Below, piece after piece: positions 32,285-41,266 of a DNA stretch of 64,000 bases. Position numbers and translations under genes: made by a program. The notes beneath the pieces are model-generated. The model was given only the letters and a program-made list of their open reading frames with translations, did no database searches and was not told the DNA's origin. The stretch covers positions 133,860-197,859 of the forward strand of contig DXQT01000001.1 of assembly GCA_019411365.1 (NCBI GenBank), given 5' to 3'. Source of the stretch: Roseburia sp. (GTDB lineage Bacteria; Bacillota_A; Clostridia; Lachnospirales; Lachnospiraceae). Position 1 is the stretch's first letter. The number at the start of each line of letters is the position of its first letter.

Positions 32285-33334
32285 TTAATTCTCCTTTATG
32301 GTCAGCAGAAGCAGCTCGATCACCAGATCAAAATTTACATTTGCGTTTAAACGCACCTGTGCTTTTGACAGTGCCTGTAAAATTTCTTCGATTCCATTGT
32401 AAGAACTCTGCTCTGCCTGTCTTTTTATGTCATAGACCTCATCCTTGAAAATAAGGCCGTTTACATCCTTTGTTGCTTTATAATAAAGTACATCACGATA
32501 CCAGATCATCATAAGATCAAAGTAATCGTTGATCTGAAGCTTATATTCACTGATCTGCTTTACCGCCTCTGTCATCTCATAGAGGTCGATGTCGTGCAGA
32601 CGCTTGATGAGCTGAAGCGCAGATGCCTTTAATTCATTAAAATCATCCGATGCTGCAAGCTGGATCGCTTTTCCGACATTTCCCTGTGCAAATGCCACGC
32701 AGACATCTGCCTGGTAATCCGGAATCTGGTAATGTGCCATCAGAAATTTTTTGATCTTCTCATCCGGCACCGCCTTTAAATTCAGCGTCACACAGCGGGA
32801 TAAGATCGTCGGAAGAAAACTCTCCGCATTGGTGGTCAAAAGCAGGATCACCGCATATGCAGGCGGCTCCTCGATTGTCTTTAGCAGTGCGTTCTGCGCC
32901 TGCTGGTTCATTTTTTCCGCTTCATCCACAATATAAATCTTATGTTTGCTGCTGTATGGCTTAATGACAATGTCATTGTTTAACTGTGTACGGATATCGT
33001 CTACCGAAATCGTATTCGGCTTCTCATGGCTGACATAGATGATATCCGGCTGGTTTTTGCCCGCCGCCTGTTTACAGGAATGACACTCCATACATGGCTC
33101 CGCTGTAAATTTATTTTCTATTCTTTCAGATTCTGTCTCACCTGCAAGTTCCTCTAACTTTTTATTTACTGCCTCACACTGCAGCGTCTGTGCAAATGCT
33201 TCTGCGATCATCATTTTTCCGGATTTGTCCGGTCCGTTTAATATATAAGCATGTGAAACTTTATCCATGGTAATCGCATTCTGCAGATGTTCTATGATCT
33301 GCTCATGTCCAACGATGTCCTTAAATGCTGGCAT
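32285..33334 (-). CDS. holB: DNA polymerase III subunit delta prime
   Basis: A 349-residue clamp-loader subunit. It opens MPAFKDIVGHEQIIEHLQNAI and has the P-loop region NGPDKSGKMMIAEAFAQTL (a modified, non-hydrolysing Walker A, usual for delta prime), a zinc module CMECHSCKQ, KIYIVDEAEKMNQQAQNALLKTIEEPP and ILSRC. The start at 33334 follows GAGGA and is preferred over one at 33346. It sits in the order yaaR-holB-ricT as in Bacillus. Confidence 0.95.
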   Translation of the reverse strand: MPAFKDIVGHEQIIEHLQNAITMDKVSHAYILNGPDKSGKMMIAEAFAQTLQCEAVNKKLEELAGETESERIENKFTAEPCMECHSCKQAAGKNQPDIIYVSHEKPNTISVDDIRTQLNNDIVIKPYSSKHKIYIVDEAEKMNQQAQNALLKTIEEPPAYAVILLLTTNAESFLPTILSRCVTLNLKAVPDEKIKKFLMAHYQIPDYQADVCVAFAQGNVGKAIQLAASDDFNELKASALQLIKRLHDIDLYEMTEAVKQISEYKLQINDYFDLMMIWYRDVLYYKATKDVNGLIFKDEVYDIKRQAEQSSYNGIEEILQALSKAQVRLNANVNFDLVIELLLLTIKEN

Positions 33335-33435
33335 ATAAATCCTCATTTCTGCACATATTTTTCATGTTTTCTTTTCTGCTACCAGATTTCCCGCCATGTG
33401 CGTGCGCCGTTTATCCAATCCACATCCAAAAAAGA

Positions 33436-33888
33436 TCAGGTGAGGATATCTAATATCAATCCCCTTATCTCTCCGATCTTACTTAAAATCGCGATGTGGT
33501 CTTTCTCATCCTTTACCAGCTCCTGCGCCAGTTCATCCAGATTCGAATCGATCAGCTTGATCAGACCGTACACTCTGTGGCGTCCTCTCCGGTCAAGAAA
33601 ATTCTCCCTGGAAAACTTGTGGGACCGGAATACCACTTCATTCATAAATTCGCGGATCAGACCGCGGTATTTTTTCATATCACGGATATCCATATGCTGC
33701 GCAATACGGTTGCCCTGCGCTGTAATGTCAGAAAGAAGCATGTCCACTTTTGCCTGCAGATCCGCATCCGTGATCGCACTCGCAAGCGTAAACTTAAAGG
33801 AACCATCTCCCTGTACATTCTGATTGGTATCCGGTACCTGTGTAACCTCTGTTACATGATTTAATTTGTTAATATCCAAGGCTGACAC
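33436..33888 (-). CDS. YaaR family protein (DUF327)
   Basis: A 150-residue DUF327 protein. The conserved core includes [56 protein letters not shown] and the C-terminal [12 protein letters not shown] (read in parts). Function unknown. It probably starts at a GTG at 33888, with AGGA upstream. In Bacillus yaaR lies between yaaQ and holB; yaaQ is absent here and a guanylate-kinase-like gene lies 21 bp upstream. Confidence 0.9.
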   Translation of the reverse strand: MSALDINKLNHVTEVTQVPDTNQNVQGDGSFKFTLASAITDADLQAKVDMLLSDITAQGNRIAQHMDIRDMKKYRGLIREFMNEVVFRSHKFSRENFLDRRGRHRVYGLIKLIDSNLDELAQELVKDEKDHIAILSKIGEIRGLILDILT

Positions 33889-33909
33889 CTTCTTCCTGTA
33901 AAAAAGTAA

Positions 33910-34497
33910 CTATTCCTGCTCTTCGATATACGCAGCGATCGCATTCTCCGTCTCTTCTAACGACTCATTGCAAAATCTTTTTGTGATTCCTGCTTCTTTT
34001 AATTTTTCCTCGGAAAAATCTTTTTCATCCGCAAGAAACCGCCGGCATAATTCCTCATATTTCGGATTTTCCTGCCTCCGCTCTCTCTCAAGCGCACGCT
34101 GTAAGCGCATACCATCCTCTACTTCTATATATATCGGAACAACGCTCTCCGTTCCGAAGTATTCCCGTATCTTAAGATAGGACTCTAACGTTCCGATCAG
34201 AAGATAACTCTGATGGTCTAAATCAACCTGATGGTCTGCCACCGTAAAGTACTTCCAGATGCCGTGGATCGTATGATACGCACGCAATTCGATAATTTTC
34301 CCCTCTGCTTCAAGCTTTTCCACTGTATCTTCATCACAGAAATAATATGATACACCGTTTTCTTCCCCGGCACGCATCGGTCTTGTCGTGTACGGAACCA
34401 CAGTCTTTAACCTGAGTTTCTCATCTTTCATCAGCATCCCGTACAAAGTATCTTTACCGGATGAGCTTTTTCCCATCATGTAATATATTTTTCCCAT
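33910..34497 (-). CDS. Guanylate kinase-like nucleotide kinase
   Basis: A 195-residue P-loop kinase of the guanylate kinase family: MGKIYYMMGKSSSGKDTLYG at the N-terminus, VPYTTRPMRAGEENGVSYYF (the GMP-binding segment RP-R-GE-G) and YLLIGTLESYLKIREYFG. The P-loop ends GKDT rather than GKST, a variant known in some deoxynucleotide kinases. The gene occupies the slot that in Bacillus holds tmk (thymidylate kinase) between yaaO and yaaQ/yaaR, so its real substrate may not be GMP. Confidence 0.82.
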   Translation of the reverse strand: MGKIYYMMGKSSSGKDTLYGMLMKDEKLRLKTVVPYTTRPMRAGEENGVSYYFCDEDTVEKLEAEGKIIELRAYHTIHGIWKYFTVADHQVDLDHQSYLLIGTLESYLKIREYFGTESVVPIYIEVEDGMRLQRALERERRQENPKYEELCRRFLADEKDFSEEKLKEAGITKRFCNESLEETENAIAAYIEEQE

Positions 34498-34527
34498 TTG
34501 TCCTGCCTTATCAGTATAATATAGTCT

Positions 34528-36036
34528 TTAAAAATATACAATCTTTATCCGCTCCGCAAAAAGATCCGTGCTCCCCTGTAAATTCAATTTCAAACTGATA
34601 CAGGTGCGAAGTCTTTCAATAAATTCTGCGGTGATGGCCTCCCCTGGAACGATCAAAGGGATTCCCGGCGGATACAGAAAGATAAAATCTGCTGAAATCC
34701 TGCCTGCTGCTTCGTCAAAAGATACCTCTGCGGTTTCTTTTTCCTCCGCTTCATAGATCTGCATCTGAGCCGGATTCGGACGGTAAACTTCTTGGATGAA
34801 AGAACCTCTGTGAACCTGTTGTTCATACATGTTTTCCATCGAACCATCCGTCTCATTTCCGTATCTTACCTTTTTTTCATTCATGACCTGCTGCTTTTTT
34901 GCAGTATCTGCCCCACACAGTTCCCTGTCAATCTCATGCAGTGCAGCCGACAATCTCTGATATCCTTCTTCCTGATCCATAATACTTGTCATCGCAAGCG
35001 CATAATCTCCGGATGCCATTTCAAGCTGAAGATGATATTTTAAAAGTAATTCCTGATACAGCCACTCACCGCTTTTGCTGCTGTCACGGACAAATATAAC
35101 AATTTTAGAATCATCCCAGGCAAATGCCTCTTCTTTGGATAAATCCTTCCCTGTCATCACATGCAGTCTTTTCAAATCTTCACAGTTTTTATAAAATTTA
35201 TTTAATTCGTGTCTGTAATTGTCAAATAATTCCGCTCCATGTTCCTTTACGGTACGGATACATACTTCCATTCCCGCCATAAGAATATACGAAGGAGAAC
35301 TTGTTTCATAAATTCCAAGATATTTTTCTATGCGTGATTTTGAAATCAGATCTGAATTTAAATGAAGCAGTGCCGTCTGTGTAAAAGATGGAAGTGTCTT
35401 ATGCAGGCTCTCGATCACGGCGTCTGCTCCGAGCCTTACCGCATTTTGCGGAAATTCCCCTCCAAATCCAAGATGTGCTCCATGTGCTGAATCCACGATC
35501 AGCGGAATCCCGTGCACATGCGCGACTTTGGCGATTCCTTCAATATCAGAGATAACTCCCTCATACGTCGGCGATGTGATCACGACTGCCGAGGTCTCCG
35601 GATCTTTTTTTAGTGCATCCTCCACCTGCCGTGGTGTGATCTGTCCCTGAATCCCACATTCTGTCACCGTCGGATAAAGATATTCTGCAGTCAGTTCCGA
35701 TAAAAACAGGGCATGATATACCGCTTTATGGCTATTTCTGGCTACCAGAATCCTGCCCCGTTTTTTCACTGCTGCACAGATTGATGCAAGAATCCCGCAG
35801 GTGCTGCCATTGACAAGATAATAACAATGTGCAGAACCGTAGAGATCAGCCGCACGCTGCTGTGCCTCTTTTAAAATTCCCTCTGCGTGGTGCAGGTTGT
35901 CAAACCCATCGATCTCCGTAATATCTATCCCGTATACTTCCGGAAAAGGCAGCGGATTTCTTTTATGTCCCGGCATATGAAACGGATAGACATCACTCTT
36001 CCCATATGCCTCTAATGCCTGATCTAAATACCTCAT
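34528..36036 (-). CDS. Orn/Lys/Arg decarboxylase family protein (YaaO-like)
   Basis: A 502-residue PLP enzyme of fold type I. Visible: PFHMPGHKRNPLPFPEVYG near the start, YLVNGSTCGILASICAA, DSAHGAHLGFGGEFP, the PLP-lysine segment ADAVIESLHKTLPSFTQ and a C-terminal domain with YPPGIPLIVPGE. Family members make polyamines (agmatine, cadaverine, putrescine); which amino acid is used here cannot be told. It heads the conserved block yaaO / kinase / yaaR / holB / ricT. Confidence 0.92.
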   Translation of the reverse strand: MRYLDQALEAYGKSDVYPFHMPGHKRNPLPFPEVYGIDITEIDGFDNLHHAEGILKEAQQRAADLYGSAHCYYLVNGSTCGILASICAAVKKRGRILVARNSHKAVYHALFLSELTAEYLYPTVTECGIQGQITPRQVEDALKKDPETSAVVITSPTYEGVISDIEGIAKVAHVHGIPLIVDSAHGAHLGFGGEFPQNAVRLGADAVIESLHKTLPSFTQTALLHLNSDLISKSRIEKYLGIYETSSPSYILMAGMEVCIRTVKEHGAELFDNYRHELNKFYKNCEDLKRLHVMTGKDLSKEEAFAWDDSKIVIFVRDSSKSGEWLYQELLLKYHLQLEMASGDYALAMTSIMDQEEGYQRLSAALHEIDRELCGADTAKKQQVMNEKKVRYGNETDGSMENMYEQQVHRGSFIQEVYRPNPAQMQIYEAEEKETAEVSFDEAAGRISADFIFLYPPGIPLIVPGEAITAEFIERLRTCISLKLNLQGSTDLFAERIKIVYF

Positions 36037-36142
36037 CTGCTACCGCCTTTCTGCTTACACATTTATTTTAACACTTTACATACCAGCCTGACTACTTTAA
36101 AATAAGAACATCTTTGGAAAAGAATGGAGTAATAGATCTGTT

Positions 36143-36748
36143 ATGAATTACGCACTTGTGATCCTTTGCGGTGGAAACAGTGTCCGCATGGGAACGGATA
36201 AAGCACTTTTACCTTTTGGTGACTGCTGCCTCTTAGAATATCTTGTACACAAATTTAAACCATATTTTTCAACCATATATCTCTCCGTAAAATATATTGG
36301 AGATTATGCGCATCTGAATCTCCCGGTCACGGAGATTGCGGATATCTACGGCAATGCCGGACCGATGTCCGGCGTTTTTTCCGGTCTGTCCATGATCAAT
36401 GAGGATGCCGCTTTCTTTATGTCCGTGGATACCCCTTTTATGGAACCGGAAACCGGAATTGCACTTTTAGATGCGATCGGCGATGCAGATATCTGCATGG
36501 TTCGCGGAAAAGCAGGCTACTTAGATCCTGCTACCGCCGCCTATTCAAAAAACTGTATTCCAACGATCGGGAAAAGCCTCATTCTCCGTCAGTTTACCTT
36601 TGATGCGCTTCGCGAAAAATGCAAAACAGTCTGCGTGACGGAAAAAGCACTTGCCGCCTGCACAGACATTCCGGTAAACCGACAGTTTTTCAACTTAGAT
36701 ACCAGACAGGATTATTATCAGGCACTGAAAATTTATCTTCAGTTATAA
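36143..36748 (+). CDS. Molybdenum cofactor guanylyltransferase-like protein (MobA)
   Basis: A 201-residue nucleotidyltransferase. The N-terminal LCGGNSVRMGTDKALLPFGD is the MobA/NTP-transferase signature (GGxSxRMGxDK), and FMSVDTPFMEPETG provides the metal-binding Asp. MobA joins GMP to molybdopterin. No other molybdenum gene is in the window, so a related cofactor or sugar role is possible. It is a lone plus-strand gene, convergent with the AbiEii-like gene (24-bp gap). Confidence 0.85.
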   Translation: MNYALVILCGGNSVRMGTDKALLPFGDCCLLEYLVHKFKPYFSTIYLSVKYIGDYAHLNLPVTEIADIYGNAGPMSGVFSGLSMINEDAAFFMSVDTPFMEPETGIALLDAIGDADICMVRGKAGYLDPATAAYSKNCIPTIGKSLILRQFTFDALREKCKTVCVTEKALAACTDIPVNRQFFNLDTRQDYYQALKIYLQL

Positions 36749-36772
36749 CACCGAAATCTGTCTGCGACCGCT

Positions 36773-37648
36773 TTACCCAAGGAAACGCGCCAGTTCCGGC
36801 ATCCAGTCTCCAAAAAATACTTCGTCCCTGCAGACAGCCTCCCACATATCTCCGAGGAAATGATGAAAACACTCCATCTCCTCCTCCCATTTTAAAGTTT
36901 CCGTCCCGGCGATTGCACTGTGCCTGCAAAACTTTTCCCAGCGCTTTTTCATATAAGGATAATCCCGGTAGGAAAAAATCTGCTCCGCACGCTCCATATC
37001 AGGGATCATTTCTTCGGTTTTGCACATATCTTCGAGCAGCTCACATACATGTCTTCCATTTAAGGTTTCGTTTCGCAATATAAAAAATACTTCCCTGTAT
37101 ATTTCCATATCCGGGATCAGTTCCATATCCCGCAGAATCACAAAAATCTGTTTTGCCAGCACCAGTTCCGCCGGAAATTCCTTCCATTCGATCTGCACTG
37201 TCTCATCCATCAAAAATGGAATCTGTCTTTCGACCAGTCCCCAGATTTTTCCCAGATGCATAAAATGAATACCGACAGTCACCGGAACCTTCATCTCCTC
37301 AAACTGCCCCTGCAGTTCCAGACATGTCCCCGCCTGCTGCGAGGATATCGTTCCTTTCCATCTTACGGGACTTTGTTCTTTCTTTTGCAGGTACAGCTGC
37401 AACAGCTTTTCCGGAATACGCTCATCCGGCTCACAGAAAAAGTCCAGCTTCAGTATATTTTTCTTGCGGTACTGTTCTAATCCCAACACGGTTCCATTCC
37501 GTAATAAAAACCGATTTTTAAATTCAGAAGCGGAAAATCTGAGCATAAATTCTTCCAAAACAAATCCGGCAAGCAGATTTGAAAATGGTATCTTCCATTC
37601 TTCACTTTTTTCCTGTAAATCCGCTATTTTATATTTTTTATCCTCCAT
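36773..37648 (-). CDS. AbiEii-like nucleotidyltransferase, degenerate toxin of a type IV toxin-antitoxin pair
   Basis: A 291-residue protein directly abutting an AbiEi-type antitoxin gene (stop and start codons adjacent, no gap), the standard AbiE order. The region RFLLRNGTVLGLEQYRKKNILKLDFF aligns with the AbiEii motifs GG(T/S)xL and DxD, but reads NG for GG and keeps only one Asp. The later lysine region ELVLAKQIFVILRD and the last motif are also altered. I infer a diverged AbiEii that may lack nucleotidyltransferase activity. No other family fits better. Confidence 0.6.
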   Translation of the reverse strand: MEDKKYKIADLQEKSEEWKIPFSNLLAGFVLEEFMLRFSASEFKNRFLLRNGTVLGLEQYRKKNILKLDFFCEPDERIPEKLLQLYLQKKEQSPVRWKGTISSQQAGTCLELQGQFEEMKVPVTVGIHFMHLGKIWGLVERQIPFLMDETVQIEWKEFPAELVLAKQIFVILRDMELIPDMEIYREVFFILRNETLNGRHVCELLEDMCKTEEMIPDMERAEQIFSYRDYPYMKKRWEKFCRHSAIAGTETLKWEEEMECFHHFLGDMWEAVCRDEVFFGDWMPELARFLG

Positions 37649-38278
37649 TTAAAGCCATACCCCTATCATCGATTGTACTTTTTTCACCACACGGCGTTCT
37701 CTGGCGTATTTCATCAGATTTGCTATATTCTTTTTTTCATCTTTTATATAAGAAAGAACACCTTCCTGAAAAACTGCCCGTTCCATCTTATCTTCATATT
37801 TCAGACACTCACAGATCAGTCTGTCTTTATCAAAAATCTGCATCTTTGCATTTCCAAAGTCGATCCTGTCCACACCAGACTGTAACGTCTCCGGCTCCGC
37901 ATAAAACGGTGTGACCTGCGGAAACTCCAGCTTAAATCTGGATTTCGACGTATTTTTATCCACTGCGATCTGATATCCGTATGGTTTTCTTTTGATATAG
38001 CCATACGCATACAATGCACACTCCATCGTAAGCACCGCGTCCGGAAATAATTTTACAATCAGTTCATCCTCCGAATAATCCCCGATGCGAATGGTATAAT
38101 ATCCACTTTTGATCCGGATCAGGTCCCCTTTTTCCACAAAATCGAGAATTCTCCGGTAATCAATGTGCAATTCTTCCAACTGATTTTTCTTTACGATCCC
38201 ACCGTGTGCCACAATAAACTCCTTGACTTTCTGCAAGATCAGTTCTCTTTTTTCATTGACTGCATATGATTCTGACAT
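37649..38278 (-). CDS. AbiEi-type antitoxin / winged-helix regulator
   Basis: A 209-residue AbiEi family protein: an N-terminal winged helix (VKEFIVAHGGIVKKNQLEEL, VEKGDLIRIKSGYY) and a C-terminal domain with the family pattern MQIFDKDRLICECLKYEDKME and a basic terminus ARERRVVKKVQSM. AbiEi represses its own promoter and counteracts AbiEii without direct binding (type IV). The ATG at 38278 has GGGG 6 nt ahead and is chosen over one at 38329. It is transcribed from a strong promoter 105 bp upstream. Confidence 0.82.
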   Translation of the reverse strand: MSESYAVNEKRELILQKVKEFIVAHGGIVKKNQLEELHIDYRRILDFVEKGDLIRIKSGYYTIRIGDYSEDELIVKLFPDAVLTMECALYAYGYIKRKPYGYQIAVDKNTSKSRFKLEFPQVTPFYAEPETLQSGVDRIDFGNAKMQIFDKDRLICECLKYEDKMERAVFQEGVLSYIKDEKKNIANLMKYARERRVVKKVQSMIGVWL

Positions 38279-38389
38279 AATAACCCCATTTCTGCGTTCC
38301 CTGCGCATAATGCGAACCCCAATTCCCAATAGTTACTAGTGTTGTGTCTATATTTCCCGCTCAAAACTTTCACTTGTGGTACTAAATTT

Positions 38390-38418
38390 AATATAATCAA
38401 AACTATATTCTCTGTCAA
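38390..38418 (-). promoter_or_regulatory. Sigma-A promoter of the AbiE-type operon
   Basis: Minus strand TTGACA (38413-38418), 17 bp, TATATT (38390-38395): near-perfect consensus. It leaves an untranslated leader of about 105 nt before the antitoxin start. No clear inverted-repeat operator was seen here, unlike upstream of the orphan abiEi at 63851-63888. Confidence 0.7.
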
Positions 38419-38482
38419 TCATATGTAATTTTCCTATGTACAATAGAACACACTCTCCACGGATATTCTATTGTCAGGAATT

Positions 38483-38524
38483 AAAAAAATCGCCTGCAAC
38501 TTTTATGTTCCAGACGATTTTCTT
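38483..38524. terminator. Bidirectional intrinsic terminator
   Basis: AAATCGCCTG (38487-38496) pairs with CAGACGATTT (38511-38520; one G:U) with A/T runs on both sides. It serves the D,D-carboxypeptidase gene ending at 38536. Confidence 0.75.
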
Positions 38525-38535
38525 TTAAATTTTTA

Positions 38536-39942
38536 TTATCTGCGTCTTCTACGTCTTTTATTGCGTTTCTTTTCACGCTTAAATAATCTTTTATGTTCTT
38601 TTCGCACTTCAAAATTATGTTTTATGATATAAAAGTTATCTGCAACTTTCTTTATAATAATCCCAAGAACAAGTAAGACAAGAACTACAACCACCACGGT
38701 TATGATCGTACTCATCCTGATCTGTATTTTTGAAACATGCTCTGTTTCTTCCGTCTGTGCCTCTTCGCTTACGTCTGTCTGATTGCTGAATTTATATTCC
38801 GGCACCTGCACGTTTGTTTTTACAATATCTGCCTTTCCAACCTCGTGCCCCGCATAAGTATACTCAATTGTTCCAACCGTATCATTCGTCACATCGTCAT
38901 AGACAATTTTTGACGTCGCATCGGAAAACTCCGCTGTCTTTGGAAGTACGATACCTGCATCTTTGTCAATATCCACAAACGGTTCATTTGTATTGAGTGT
39001 ACCTGCGTTTTTTTGTTCCGCCGACGTATAATTTGTCTCGTTTTCCGCAATATTAAAAAGCTGGAAATTGTCAAAACAGTAATCAAACAGATTTCTGCTG
39101 TCAAGCCATTGATTTGGTGACTGCGTATTCATGACTACGCAGATCAGTGTCATTCCATCACGTTCTGCATAAGTTACCAGCGTACTGTTTGCCGCATTGG
39201 TATACCCCGTCTTTCCACCGGTACAGCCATCATACACATACTTGTTGGTCTGGAATGGATAAAGCATCTCGTTATGATTCTGCAGATCTGTCTGCTCTGC
39301 GTGTTTGTTCGTCGGCGGAATCGTATAACGTGCGGTTCCCACAATAATCCGAAATGTCTCATTCTGATATGCTGCCCTTGCGATCAATGCCATATCATAG
39401 CAGCAGGTATAATGGTTTTCATCATGCAGACCATGTGGATTGGCAAAATGTGTATTCTGACAGCCAAGTTCTTTGGCTTTTTCATTCATCATCGCAACAA
39501 AATTTTCAATGGTGCCCCCTACATGCTCTGCAACCGCATATGCACACTCATTTGCCGACGCAAGCATAACCGCATAGAGACACTGTTCCATCGTCATCTG
39601 TTCGCCATAGTCCCTTGCAATACCGGATCCTTCCGTATTATCGATCGCGGCATCTGAAAAAGTCACAATATCATTCAAGTCTGAATTTTCCAGTGCGATC
39701 AGCGTTGTCATGATCTTTGTGATACTTGCCGGATAATGCGCCTCTAAACTATCACAATCATAAAGGACTGTCCCTGTAGAAGCCTCCATCACGATCACAT
39801 TCGGGGATACGACCTCAGGACCTTCCGGCCAGTATTCTGCCGCATAGACCGGGATACACATACTTCCGGTCAGCAGTATCATTCCAAGCAGTAAACATAA
39901 GAAGCTGGTTATTTTATGATTTCTATCTATTTTATATCTCAT
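38536..39942 (-). CDS. D-alanyl-D-alanine carboxypeptidase (PBP5/DacF family)
   Basis: A 468-residue serine carboxypeptidase that trims stem-peptide D-Ala in the cell wall. A signal peptide (about 1-34, FLCLLLGMILLTGSMCIPVYAAE) is followed by the S11 triad: SITK in HYPASITKIMTTLIAL, SAN in LASANECAYAVAEHVG and KTG in GGKTGYTNAANSTLV. After the PBP5-type C-terminal domain a membrane segment (IITVVVVVLVLLVLGIIIKK, about 412-431) and a very basic tail follow, so it is anchored at its C-terminus by a true transmembrane helix rather than the usual amphipathic helix. Confidence 0.94.
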   Translation of the reverse strand: MRYKIDRNHKITSFLCLLLGMILLTGSMCIPVYAAEYWPEGPEVVSPNVIVMEASTGTVLYDCDSLEAHYPASITKIMTTLIALENSDLNDIVTFSDAAIDNTEGSGIARDYGEQMTMEQCLYAVMLASANECAYAVAEHVGGTIENFVAMMNEKAKELGCQNTHFANPHGLHDENHYTCCYDMALIARAAYQNETFRIIVGTARYTIPPTNKHAEQTDLQNHNEMLYPFQTNKYVYDGCTGGKTGYTNAANSTLVTYAERDGMTLICVVMNTQSPNQWLDSRNLFDYCFDNFQLFNIAENETNYTSAEQKNAGTLNTNEPFVDIDKDAGIVLPKTAEFSDATSKIVYDDVTNDTVGTIEYTYAGHEVGKADIVKTNVQVPEYKFSNQTDVSEEAQTEETEHVSKIQIRMSTIITVVVVVLVLLVLGIIIKKVADNFYIIKHNFEVRKEHKRLFKREKKRNKRRRRRR

Positions 39943-40098
39943 TTTTTAATAAGTAATCTCCTGATTTATAAGTACATCTTTGCTAGTATCAGTATAAACT
40001 TTGAAAAAAATACATGCAACCTTTATGCGCAAATTTTCTTTTAAGGTTTTCTTAAAATAATGCTACTTTTTTTCATTGTTTTATTGTAAAATACCTCT

Positions 40099-40119
40099 GT
40101 GTGCTTTTTGCACACTTTT
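40099..40119 (+). other. Hairpin at the 5' end of the trmB transcript
   Basis: GTGTGC-TTTTT-GCACAC followed by TTTTC lies 12 bp after a TAAAAT -10-like box, so trmB mRNA may begin with a hairpin. It could be a weak attenuator or a stabiliser. Confidence 0.35.
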
Positions 40120-40191
40120 CTGTATGAAAATAATTTTTTCGGACAACGATTTTCTGTACACTTTACAACGAAAGGCAGGATTATAACTTAT

Positions 40192-40830
40192 ATGCGATTA
40201 AGAAATATCCCAGGTGCTGATGAAGCAATTTTAAACAGTGAATACTGCATCAAGGAACCAGAGTCAAAAAAAGGGAACTGGCAGTCAGTTTTTTCTTCCA
40301 CCCAGCCTCTCCATATTGAAATTGGAATGGGAAAAGGCCGTTTTATCATGGATATGGCTGCGGCGCACCCGGACATCAATTACCTCGGTATCGAACGCTA
40401 TTCGAGCGTACTTTTACGTGCGCTTCAGAAAATGGAAGAAACTCCTATGCCAAACTTAAGATTCATCTGCATGGACGCCGCTGATGTCACAGAGGTTTTT
40501 GCCAAAGATGAAGTTTCCCGCATTTATCTGAACTTTTCAGATCCCTGGCCGAAAGACCGTCATGCAAAACGCCGTCTTACCTCCCGTCAGTTTTTTGCGC
40601 GTTACGATGCCATTTTAAAACCGGATGGCAGACTGGAGTTTAAGACCGATAATCAGGATCTTTTTACCTTTTCCTTAGAAGAAATCCCGGAAGCCGGATG
40701 GCATTTAGATGCCTCCACCCGAGATCTCCATCATGATTCTGTTTTAAATGAAGGAAATATTATGACAGAGTACGAAGAAAAATTCTCCTCAAAAGGAAAT
40801 CCGATCTGTAAACTCATTGCCTCCCGCTAA
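40192..40830 (+). CDS. trmB: tRNA (guanine46-N7)-methyltransferase
   Basis: A 212-residue SAM enzyme methylating G46 in the tRNA variable loop. Motifs: IEIGMGKGRFIMDMAAAHP (SAM binding), YLGIERYSSVLLRAL, YLNFSDPWPKDRHAKRRLT and LEFKTDNQDLFTFS. The start MRLRNIPGADEAI matches family N-termini; upstream codons from 40099 look non-coding. A GGCAGGA site lies 11 nt ahead. A single-gene unit ending in a strong terminator. Confidence 0.96.
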   Translation: MRLRNIPGADEAILNSEYCIKEPESKKGNWQSVFSSTQPLHIEIGMGKGRFIMDMAAAHPDINYLGIERYSSVLLRALQKMEETPMPNLRFICMDAADVTEVFAKDEVSRIYLNFSDPWPKDRHAKRRLTSRQFFARYDAILKPDGRLEFKTDNQDLFTFSLEEIPEAGWHLDASTRDLHHDSVLNEGNIMTEYEEKFSSKGNPICKLIASR

Positions 40831-40861
40831 TTGCATGTTGTATACAATTTATTGACAAAAA

Positions 40862-40913
40862 AACAGAGCCGCCGTAATTTTGATCTTGTTTTCAAAATTA
40901 TGGCGGCTCTGTT
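40862..40913 (+). terminator. Strong intrinsic terminator after trmB
   Basis: A 22-bp stem (40862-40883 with 40892-40913, one G:U) with an 8-nt loop and flanking A and T runs on both sides. It lies 32 bp after the trmB stop. Confidence 0.93.
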
Positions 40914-40962
40914 TCTTATGGGTAATTTTATATTGGAGATCACACAGTAAAGATTGAACAAA

Positions 40963-41006
40963 AAAAAGCACCAACCCCATAGCCATCTGCTATAAAATCG
41001 GTACTT
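40963..41006 (-). terminator. Terminator after tRNA-Lys
   Basis: Minus strand AAGTACC pairs with GGTGCTT (one G:U), with an inner ATAGC/GCTAT stem, followed by eight T. It lies just 3' of the tRNA gene. Confidence 0.75.
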
Positions 41007-41011
41007 CGTAA

Positions 41012-41084
41012 TGCGCCACCAGGGGTTCGAACCCTGGACACCCTGATTAAGAGTCAGGTGCTCTGCCAGCTGAGCTAGTGGCGC
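41012..41084 (-). tRNA. tRNA-Lys (anticodon TTT)
   Basis: A 73-nt cloverleaf. It begins GCGCCACTAGCTCAGCTGG, has the anticodon loop CTCTTAA, the T-arm CAGGGTTCGAACCCCTG and the acceptor GTGGCGC plus discriminator A. CCA is not encoded. Confidence 0.97.
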
Positions 41085-41266
41085 ATATGTTTATCTCTCG
41101 TGAACACAAATGATATTATATATTAATTTTTTTTAAATTGCAAGCGTTTTTTTAGAAAATCTTCATTTTTTTCATTGGCGGATTTTCTATTCTGTGGTAT
41201 TTTATTCATAGACTGAAAAACGCACTTTTTTAGTCTATCAAATTTAAAGGAGGTCACTCATTTATC

